DNA of 64,000 bases from JACDAV01 sp964626755. Lineage in GTDB: Bacteria > Chloroflexota > Limnocylindria > Limnocylindrales > CSP1-4. The notes beneath the pieces are model-generated. The model did no database searches. It saw only the letters and a list, made by a program, of their open reading frames with translations, and was not told where the DNA came from. The stretch spans positions 186,001-250,000 of the forward strand of contig CAZVGO010000004.1 in assembly GCA_964626755.1 (NCBI GenBank), in the 5' to 3' direction. Shown one piece after another: positions 1-6,687 of this stretch; positions within the stretch are counted from its first letter, which is position 1; each line of letters begins with the position of its first letter. A program made the position numbers and the translations under genes.

Positions 1-2376
1 ACGCTGACCATTGAGCACGGCAGGATGGCTCGTCTCGCCGGCGGCGCCGTCACGGTGCGATACGGCGACACGATGGTGCTCGGCACCGCAAACCGCTCGG
101 ACCCCCGTCCGGGCCTCGACTTCTTCCCGCTCACCGTCGACTTCGAGGAGCGGATGTACGCCGCGGGCAAGATCCCCGGCGGCTTCATCAAGCGCGAGTC
201 GCGCCCCTCGGAGGTGGCGATCCTCGCCGCCCGCCTGACCGACCGGCCCATCCGCCCGCTCTTTCCGGAGGGCTACAAGGACGACGTCCAGGTGGTCATC
301 ACCGTCCTCTCGACGGACCAGGAGAACAACCCGGACGTCCTCGGCACGATCGCCGCGTCGACCGCGCTGACGATCAGCGACGTCCCCTTCCAGGGTCCCA
401 TCGCGGCTGTCAGGGTCGGTCGGATCGGCGGCGAATTCGTCATCAACCCAACGCACAGCCAGCTCGCGGAGTCGGAGCTCGACCTGATCGTCTCCGGCAC
501 GCGCGACGCGATCATGATGGTCGAGGCGGGGGCGAAGGTCCTGCCCGAGGACATCATGGCCGAGGCGATCCTGTTCGCCCACCAGTCGCTCCGCCCGCTG
601 ATCGATCTCCAGGACCAGATCCGCGAGGCCGTCGGCAAGCCCAAGCGGATTCCGTTCATCGAGCCGGCGACCAGCTCCGTGCTCGACTTCGTGGCCGCTC
701 TCAAGGGCGGCCAGGAGCTCGTCGTCGTCGACATCGAGACGACCGGGATCGACCCGAAGATGGCCGACCTCCTCGAGATCGCCGCGGTCAAGGTCAAGGG
801 CGGCAAGGTCACCGACACCTGGTCGACCCTCGTGAACCCCGGCCGGCCGATCGTCGGCCAGCAGATCCACGGACTCACCGACAAGGACGTCAAGGGCGCC
901 CCGAAGCCGGCCGACGCCGTCCGCCAGCTTCTTGCCTTCGCCGGCGACGCGACCCTCATCGGCCACAACGTCGGGTTCGATCTCACGTTCCTCGAGGAGG
1001 CGCACGGCGACGGCTTCCGGTTCGAGCCGGGCCACTATCTCGACACGCTGGTCATCGCCCGCGAGGCGTTCCCCGGCGTGCCCGAGTCCTTCAAGCTGCC
1101 GGATCTCGCCCGGTTCCTCGGCGTCGAGGTCCTGGCGAGCCATCGCGCGCTGCCGGACGCGGAGGCGACCGCCGCCGTGCTCGTCAAGCTCGCCGAGGAC
1201 CTCGCACCACGGCTCGACAAGCTGCGCGAGGGGATCACAGCCGCGATCCGTGCCAACCGCGACGGCCGCAACGGCGGCGACCTGCTCGAGATTGCCAAGC
1301 GCGAGGCGCGGGTCGGCAAGGGCCTGTTCTCCGTCGTCAACAAGAAGACCGTGCGGGAGCTCGTGCTGTCGGACGGGATCCGGATGGACGGTCGCGGCCT
1401 CGACGACATCCGGCCGATCTCGGTCGAGGTGGGGCTCGTGCCGCGCGCCCACGGCTCCGGCCTGTTCACCCGCGGTGACACCCAGGCGCTGACCGTGGCC
1501 ACGCTGGGCTCGTCGAGCGACGTCCAGCGGATCGATACGATCAGCCCCGAGACGGAGAAGCGGTACATCCACCACTACAACATGCCGCCGTACTCGACCG
1601 GCGAGAACAAGCAGATGCGCGGCCCCGGACGCCGGGAGATCGGGCACGGCCACCTCGCCGAGCGAGCCCTCCTGCCGGTCCTGCCGAGCGTCGAGGAGTT
1701 CCCGTACGTCATCCGCCTCGTGTCCGAGTGCGTCACGTCGAACGGGTCCACGTCGATGGCCTCGACCTGCGGCTCGACGCTCGCGCTCATGGACGCAGGC
1801 GTGCCGATCAAGGCGCCGGTCGCCGGCGCCGCGATGGGTCTCGTCCTCGAGGGCGAGGGCAAGTTCGCGGTCCTGACGGACATCCTCGGCAAGGAGGATC
1901 AGTTCGGTGACATGGACTTCAAGGTCACCGGCACGCGCGACGGGATCACCGCCCTCCAGATGGACATCAAGGTCAAGGGGATCGACGAGCGGGTCATCCG
2001 GGAGGGTCTGAAGAAGGCCTACGCAGCCCGAATGACCATCCTCGACAAGATGGCCGAGGTCCTGCCGTCTGCCCGGACCGAGATGAGCGAGTTTGCGCCG
2101 CGGATCACCACGATCCGGATCAACCCGGAGAAGATCCGGGAGATCATCGGCAAGGGCGGCTCGATGATCCGCAAGATCCAGGAAGAGACCAGCACCGAGA
2201 TCAACGTCGAGGACGACGGCACCGTCGAGATCGCGGCCGTCAACCAGGACAACGCTCGCAAGGCGATCCAGTGGATCGAGAGCCTGACGAAGGACGTCGA
2301 GATCGGCGCGCTCTACCTCGGCAAGGTCACCCGGATCATGGGCTTCGGAGCGTTCGTCGAGATCCTGCCCGGCTAG
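1..2376 (+). CDS. pnp: polyribonucleotide nucleotidyltransferase with inserted DEDDh exonuclease domain; 5' partial, ends at an internal amber codon
   Basis: PNPase degrades RNA phosphorolytically from the 3' end. The frame enters from the left edge (codons T-L-T-I-E-H-G-R precede the first ATG at 25), so the real start is outside the window. Numbering from that ATG: first RNase PH domain about 1-215; a helical linker interrupted at about 228-395 by a DnaQ-type exonuclease with all DEDDh residues (D236 and E238 in VVVDIETTG, D319 in GHNVGFDL, H373 and D378 in HRALPD); second RNase PH domain about 440-690 with NGSTSMAS and GDMDFKV; KH domain about 692-756 with GKGG; then the first part of S1. 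The ORF stops at TAG 2374-2376, although the same frame continues with good S1 sequence to 2553. PNPase identity is certain. The role of the inserted nuclease is inference. Confidence 0.95.
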   Translation, partial: TLTIEHGRMARLAGGAVTVRYGDTMVLGTANRSDPRPGLDFFPLTVDFEERMYAAGKIPGGFIKRESRPSEVAILAARLTDRPIRPLFPEGYKDDVQVVITVLSTDQENNPDVLGTIAASTALTISDVPFQGPIAAVRVGRIGGEFVINPTHSQLAESELDLIVSGTRDAIMMVEAGAKVLPEDIMAEAILFAHQSLRPLIDLQDQIREAVGKPKRIPFIEPATSSVLDFVAALKGGQELVVVDIETTGIDPKMADLLEIAAVKVKGGKVTDTWSTLVNPGRPIVGQQIHGLTDKDVKGAPKPADAVRQLLAFAGDATLIGHNVGFDLTFLEEAHGDGFRFEPGHYLDTLVIAREAFPGVPESFKLPDLARFLGVEVLASHRALPDAEATAAVLVKLAEDLAPRLDKLREGITAAIRANRDGRNGGDLLEIAKREARVGKGLFSVVNKKTVRELVLSDGIRMDGRGLDDIRPISVEVGLVPRAHGSGLFTRGDTQALTVATLGSSSDVQRIDTISPETEKRYIHHYNMPPYSTGENKQMRGPGRREIGHGHLAERALLPVLPSVEEFPYVIRLVSECVTSNGSTSMASTCGSTLALMDAGVPIKAPVAGAAMGLVLEGEGKFAVLTDILGKEDQFGDMDFKVTGTRDGITALQMDIKVKGIDERVIREGLKKAYAARMTILDKMAEVLPSARTEMSEFAPRITTIRINPEKIREIIGKGGSMIRKIQEETSTEINVEDDGTVEIAAVNQDNARKAIQWIESLTKDVEIGALYLGKVTRIMGFGAFVEILPG

Positions 2377-2553
2377 GAAGGCCTCGTCCGGATCGGCGAG
2401 CTGGCCGACTACCACGTCCCGACCGTCGAGGACGTCGTGTCCGTCGGCGACGAGGTGATGGTCGTCGTGACCGAGATCGACCGGCAGGGCCGGATCAACC
2501 TGTCCCGCAAGGCGGCGATGCAGCGGCATCTGGCCAAGGAGCCGGTCGGCTGA
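2377..2553 (+). pseudogene. pnp: remainder of the PNPase S1 domain after the in-frame TAG
   Basis: After the amber codon the same frame runs 58 codons to TGA at 2551-2553. It reads as the second half of an S1 RNA-binding domain (EGLVRIGELADYHV, then VGDEVMVVVTEID and GRINLSRKAA), the normal PNPase C-terminus. PNPases usually have a lysine where the TAG sits (GKEGLV), so one AAG-to-TAG change explains the break. It may be a real nonsense mutation, a sequencing error, or a read-through site. I see no second start or ribosome-binding site that would make this piece an independent gene. Confidence 0.8.
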
Positions 2554-2582
2554 CGGCCGGGCCGTTCAACCGCGGCTCATCG

Positions 2583-2606
2583 GAGGACCCGCCCAGGCGG
2601 GTCCTC
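2583..2606 (+). terminator. GC-rich hairpin after pnp
   Basis: An 11-bp perfect stem (GAGGACCCGCC at 2583-2593 with GGCGGGTCCTC at 2596-2606) around a two-base loop lies 30 bases after the full-length pnp stop codon. No long T-run follows, so termination would depend on the strong stem, or the hairpin may only protect the 3' end. Confidence 0.6.
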
Positions 2607-2619
2607 TGCCGTTCTCGGC

Positions 2620-2766
2620 GCAAATATCAGCCCCAGCAGTGTTAACGCCCGCGCTGGGCCTCCGGGGGGCCGTTTCGAGGCTGGCTCGTGCGTGGCATTG
2701 CCTGCCGAGGCCCCCCTGGGGCGGCGGCATCGGCGTTACCACCACTCCCACTGATATTTGAGACAA
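2620..2766. repeat. ~147-bp intergenic inverted-repeat element, copy 1
   Basis: The outer arms are imperfect inverted repeats: CAAATATCAG at 2621-2630 and GTTAACGC at 2641-2648 on the left, GCGTTACC at 2733-2740 and CTGATATTTG at 2751-2760 on the right, followed by AGACAA. Inner G/C runs (GGGGGGCC near 2664-2671, GGCCCCCC near 2709-2716) can also pair, giving one long stem-loop. A second copy with the same layout and almost the same length is at 14580-14726. Function unknown: it could be a structured RNA, a MITE-like element or a REP-like repeat. Confidence 0.7.
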
Positions 2767-3045
2767 CCGGGGCGGGACGCTCGCCGGCGATACACCCGGC
2801 CCTGGGCATCAGACGCGCCCCGTCGAGCCGCGCTGACTTTCCTGTCATACGCCACCCACGAGAGCCTATGGCTCCGAACCGGGCGCGCCGGACGGCCAGC
2901 CGGGGCATTCGATAGCCGTTCCCGTCTAAGGTCGCGGTCCCAATGGCCGCCGAATCGGCGATTCCGGCCGGGGTAGTGCTCCTGAGGCCACCGGGGAGAG
3001 CGTATGACAGGAAACGGGGCTGCGGCCGCCGTCGTGCCCGGGCCC
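2767..3045. other. intergenic stretch without a recognisable gene
   Basis: Between the inverted-repeat element and the presumed asd promoter I see no convincing ORF. The open frames here are GC-driven and give low-complexity Arg/Pro/Ala-rich translations. No tRNA-like or riboswitch-like fold was recognised by eye. Confidence 0.4.
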
Positions 3046-3073
3046 TCGAACCGGAGAGGCGCCGCGATATACT
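3046..3073 (+). promoter_or_regulatory. candidate asd promoter
   Basis: A good -10 hexamer TATACT (3068-3073) stands 48 bases before the chosen asd start, with only a weak -35-like TCGAAC 16 bases upstream (3046-3051). It lies inside the longest open frame and so argues against the upstream start at 3004. Confidence 0.35.
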
Positions 3074-3120
3074 CCCGCCGTGCCCGGATGACCCCGACCC
3101 GACAGGGAGCCGCGTTCCCG

Positions 3121-4194
3121 ATGACCCCGTCGCACCTCACTGTCGCAGTCGTCGGCGCCACCGGCGTCGTCGGCCGGACCATGATCCAGGTCCTCACCGA
3201 ACGGGAGTTCCCGGTAGGGAAGCTGCGCCTGCTCGCATCCGGGCGGTCGGCGGGACGGTCCCTCACGATCGAGGGGCGGACATACGAGATCGGCGAAGCC
3301 CTGCCCAACGCGTTCGACGACGTCGACATCGCCCTCTTCTCGGCCGGTGCCGACGTCTCGCAGGCCCTCGCACCCGGGGCCGCCGCCCGGGGCGCGACGG
3401 TCATCGACAACTCGAGCGCGTGGCGGATGGACCCGGGCGTGCCGCTCGTCGTGAGCCAGGTGAACCCGGACGACCTCGCCCGGCACGAGGGGATCATCGC
3501 CAACCCGAACTGCTCGACGATGCAGCTCGCGCCGCCGCTCATGGCCCTGCGCGACGCCGTCGGGCTCGAGCGGGTCGTCGTCGACACATACCAGTCCGTG
3601 TCGGGCACCGGCGGCGACGCCGTTGCGGAGCTCGAGGGCCAGATCCGGGCGCACGTGGCCGGCGAGCCGAAGGCCGCGTCCGTCTACCCACACCCGATCG
3701 CGTTCAACGCGCTGCCCGAGATCGACACCTTCCTTGACAACGGCTACACGAAGGAGGAGTGGAAGGTCGTCACGGAGAGCCGGAAGATCCTCCACCTGCC
3801 GGACCTCCGGATCTCCTGCACGGCCGTCCGCGTGCCGGTGTTCGTGAGCCACTCGGAGGCGGTTCACGTGGAGACCCGCGACCGGATCACTCCGGACCGG
3901 GCCCGAGAGCTGTTCGGGGCGATCCCGGGGATCGTCGTCCAGGACGACCCGGCCGGGCATCTCTACCCGCTGGCGACCGAGGCGGCCGGTCATGACGAGA
4001 TCTTCGTGGGGCGGGTGCGCCACGATCTATCCGTCCCGGACGGGCGCGGGATCGCGTTCTGGGTCGTGAGCGACAACCTGCGCAAGGGCGCGGCCACGAA
4101 TGCCGTCGAGATCGCCGAGCTCCTCGTGGCCCGCGACTGGGTCCGTGCCGCCTCACGCCGCGGCGCGGTCGCGGCCGGCGGGGGCGGAGCGTGA
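3121..4194 (+). CDS. asd: aspartate-semialdehyde dehydrogenase
   Basis: Catalyses NADPH-dependent reductive dephosphorylation of aspartyl-4-phosphate to aspartate semialdehyde, the branch point to lysine/diaminopimelate, threonine and methionine. The 357-residue protein starts with a Rossmann motif (VVGATGVVG, residues 10-18). The catalytic cysteine is C131 in NPNCSTMQ, followed by the YQSVSGTGGDA segment and the substrate-site stretch ISCTAVRVPVFVSHSE. The frame is open back to 3004, but the ATG at 3121 gives the standard N-terminus, follows a weak AGGGAG and lies downstream of a TATACT box. The stop overlaps the GTG start of the glycosylase gene by 4 bases (GTGA), so the two are probably co-transcribed. 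Confidence 0.95.
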   Translation: MTPSHLTVAVVGATGVVGRTMIQVLTEREFPVGKLRLLASGRSAGRSLTIEGRTYEIGEALPNAFDDVDIALFSAGADVSQALAPGAAARGATVIDNSSAWRMDPGVPLVVSQVNPDDLARHEGIIANPNCSTMQLAPPLMALRDAVGLERVVVDTYQSVSGTGGDAVAELEGQIRAHVAGEPKAASVYPHPIAFNALPEIDTFLDNGYTKEEWKVVTESRKILHLPDLRISCTAVRVPVFVSHSEAVHVETRDRITPDRARELFGAIPGIVVQDDPAGHLYPLATEAAGHDEIFVGRVRHDLSVPDGRGIAFWVVSDNLRKGAATNAVEIAELLVARDWVRAASRRGAVAAGGGGA

Positions 4195-4994
4195 CCGACG
4201 CCGAGCGCCGTGCGGCGCTCGAGGCGATCGCCGCCGAGGTCCGCGTCTGCGAACGGTGCCGGCTGCACCAGGGCCGAACGAACGCGGTTCCTGGAGAAGG
4301 CAATCCCTCGACCGAGGTGATGTTCGTCGGTGAGGGTCCCGGCTACAACGAGGACCGCCTCGGGAGGCCGTTCGTGGGGCGGGCCGGGGACTTCCTCGTG
4401 AAACTCCTCGGCTCGATCGGCTGGCGGCGGGACGAGGTGTTCATCACGAACGTCGTGAAGTGCCGGCCGCCCGACAACCGCGATCCCCAGCCTGAAGAGA
4501 TCGCGGCCTGCGCTCCGTACCTCCGGCGCCAGCTCGAGGCCCTCGACCCGGCGCTCGTCGTGACGCTCGGCCGGTACTCGATGGCCACGTTCATGCCCGG
4601 GGCCCGAATCTCGCAGGCCCACGGCGCCGTCCGCCCGGCGGACCCGGCGACCGGCGCGAACAATGCGCTGGTGCTGGCGATGTACCATCCGGCGGCCGCG
4701 CTTCGGACGACGGCGATCGCGGAGACGTCGCTCCAGGACATGGCCGGCGTGCCGGGTGCGCTCGTCGAGGCGCGCCGGCGGCGGTCCGAACCAATCGGTC
4801 CCGCGGGGCCCCCGGCGATCACGGCACCGGTCCCGGAGCCCGTCGTCGTCGCGGCAACGGCCGGCGCGACTGCGGCCGGCGCGGCGACCGAGCCTCGCCA
4901 AGCGAGCGCGGTCGCCACGCTCGACGCGCCTGAGCCGTCTGCAGAGAACCGCGGGGAAGACGCGATCCCGACCGACCAGATGACCCTCTTCTGA
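4191..4994 (+). CDS. family 4 uracil-DNA glycosylase (Fe-S type)
   Basis: Removes uracil from DNA to start base-excision repair. The 267-residue protein has the family 4 layout: the four cluster-binding cysteines C20, C23, C91 and C107 (C-X2-C, then C-X15-C), the motif GEGPGYNEDRLGRPFVGRAG near residues 47-66, and a late HPAA histidine motif. Family 4 proteins are usually near 200 residues. Here the last ~70 residues are an Ala/Pro/Thr-rich tail of low complexity that ends PTDQMTLF, possibly a clamp- or partner-binding tip, which is a guess. GTG start overlaps the asd stop. rnj follows after 23 bases. Confidence 0.92.
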   Translation: MTDAERRAALEAIAAEVRVCERCRLHQGRTNAVPGEGNPSTEVMFVGEGPGYNEDRLGRPFVGRAGDFLVKLLGSIGWRRDEVFITNVVKCRPPDNRDPQPEEIAACAPYLRRQLEALDPALVVTLGRYSMATFMPGARISQAHGAVRPADPATGANNALVLAMYHPAAALRTTAIAETSLQDMAGVPGALVEARRRRSEPIGPAGPPAITAPVPEPVVVAATAGATAAGAATEPRQASAVATLDAPEPSAENRGEDAIPTDQMTLF

Positions 4995-5017
4995 GCCACT
5001 CCGAACCAAGGACGCGA

Positions 5018-6685
5018 ATGCCAGGACCCAACGAGCCGCTCCGCATCATCCCGCTCGGCGGGGTGGGCGAGATCGGCAAGAACATGTACGTCTTCGAGTA
5101 CGGCAGCGACATCATCGTCGTCGACTGCGGCCTGATGTTCCCGGACGAGGAGATGTTCGGGATCGACCTCGTCGTGCCCGACATCACCTACCTCAAGGAG
5201 CGCCGCGCGAAGGTCAAGGCGTTCCTCATCACCCACGCCCACGAGGACCACGTCGGCGGCCTGCCGTACATCCTCCCCGAGTTTCCTGGCGTCCCGATCT
5301 ACGCCTCGACCCTCGCCCGCGGCCTCCTCGGCAACAAGATCAAGGAGCACAAGCTCCACTCGAACCCGATGCTCCCGCTCAATCCCGGCGATCAGGTGAC
5401 GGTTGGTCCCTTCACGGTCATCCCGTTCCGCGTGGGGCACTCGATCCCGGACGCGATGGGGATCGCCCTGCGGACTCCGGTCGGGATCGTCGTCCACTCC
5501 GGCGACTTCAAGTTCGACCACACGCCGGTCGACGGCAAGCTCTCGGACTTCCACATCCTCGCCAAGCTGGGTGAAGAAGGCGTCGTCTGCCTGCTGTCCG
5601 ACTCGACCCGGGCCGAGAACCCCGGCTACACGCCGTCCGAGCGCACGGTCGGCGAGGCGTTCCGCGAGATCATGCAGCCGCTCGAGGGACGGGTCATCGT
5701 CGCGACGTTCGCGAGCAACATCGCCCGGCTCCAGCAGGTCCTCGACGCGTCGGCCGAAATGAACCGCCAGGTCGCGGTCATCGGCCGGTCGATGGAGCAG
5801 AACTTCAGGGTTGCGACCGACCTCGGCTACCTGACGTATGGGCCGTCGCTGATCGTCCCGAAGGACCGGATCGGCGAGATTCCCGCGGACAAGCTCACAA
5901 TCGCCACGACCGGCGCCCAGGGCGAGCCGATGGCCGGCCTGGCCCGGATGGCGAACCGCGACCACCGGTACGTCGAGATCCAGCCCGGTGACACCGTCAT
6001 CGTCAGCGCCAGCCCGATCCCGGGCAACGAGGAGTACGTGGCCCGGACGATCGACAACCTGTTCAAGGCCGGCGCAAACGTCTTCTACCACACGATCAAG
6101 CGCGCCCACGTCTCGGGACATGCGAGCCAGGAGGAGCTCAAGCTGATGCTCGGGCTCACGAAGCCGAAGAACTTCATCCCGATCCATGGCGAGTTCCGGA
6201 TGCAGGTCCAGCACGGCCGCCTCGCGATCGAGACGGGGGTCCTGCCGGAGAACGTGTTCATCATCGAGAACGGCGTGCCTATAGAGATCTCCGAGGACGG
6301 CACTGCCCGTCGCGGCACCCCGGTTCCCGCCGGCTATGTGTTCGTCGACGGGCTGTCGGTCGGCGACGTCGGCGAGGTCGTGCTCCGCGACCGGAAGTCC
6401 CTGGCCAACGACGGGATGTTCATGGTCGTCGTGACGATCGACAAGCAGACCGGCAACGTCGTCGGGCGGCCCGAGATCATCACCCGCGGCTTCGTCCACC
6501 AGAACGAGCAGGACCCGATGATGGCCGAGGCGATCGAGCGGATCCTCACCTCGATCCAGAACCCTGGTGATCACATCTCCGAGATCGCGCTCCTCAAGAC
6601 CCAGATCAAGGACGGCGTCTCCCGATTCCTCTACGAGCAGACGAAGCGGCGACCGATGGTCTTCCCGGTCGTGGTCGAGGTGTAG
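5018..6685 (+). CDS. rnj: ribonuclease J
   Basis: Metallo-beta-lactamase/beta-CASP nuclease with 5'-3' exoribonuclease and endonuclease activity in mRNA decay and rRNA maturation. The 555-residue length is typical. The metal-binding motif HAHEDH is at residues 73-78 in THAHEDHVGG, further ligands are in GHSIPD and HSGDFKFD, the beta-CASP region carries SDSTRAENPGYTPSE, and HVSGHAS and PIHGEFRM belong to the C-terminal part of the active site. An AAGGA precedes the ATG. Together with pnp this gives the window both main processive RNA decay enzymes of bacteria that lack RNase E. Confidence 0.95.
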   Translation: MPGPNEPLRIIPLGGVGEIGKNMYVFEYGSDIIVVDCGLMFPDEEMFGIDLVVPDITYLKERRAKVKAFLITHAHEDHVGGLPYILPEFPGVPIYASTLARGLLGNKIKEHKLHSNPMLPLNPGDQVTVGPFTVIPFRVGHSIPDAMGIALRTPVGIVVHSGDFKFDHTPVDGKLSDFHILAKLGEEGVVCLLSDSTRAENPGYTPSERTVGEAFREIMQPLEGRVIVATFASNIARLQQVLDASAEMNRQVAVIGRSMEQNFRVATDLGYLTYGPSLIVPKDRIGEIPADKLTIATTGAQGEPMAGLARMANRDHRYVEIQPGDTVIVSASPIPGNEEYVARTIDNLFKAGANVFYHTIKRAHVSGHASQEELKLMLGLTKPKNFIPIHGEFRMQVQHGRLAIETGVLPENVFIIENGVPIEISEDGTARRGTPVPAGYVFVDGLSVGDVGEVVLRDRKSLANDGMFMVVVTIDKQTGNVVGRPEIITRGFVHQNEQDPMMAEAIERILTSIQNPGDHISEIALLKTQIKDGVSRFLYEQTKRRPMVFPVVVEV

Positions 6686-6687
6686 CC

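Noticed and set aside
2566..2766. Minus-strand ORF in repeat copy 1 whose start MSQISVGVVVTP resembles the start MSQIPVGALVTP of an ORF in copy 2
   Set aside because: The resemblance is confined to the inverted-repeat arms, both would start at TTG, the interiors do not match as protein, and the frames run into the 3' region of the upstream genes. The arm pairing explains it.
3004..3120. Longer N-terminus for asd
   Set aside because: The translation is low complexity, precedes the normal Rossmann start by too much, and a TATACT box lies inside it.
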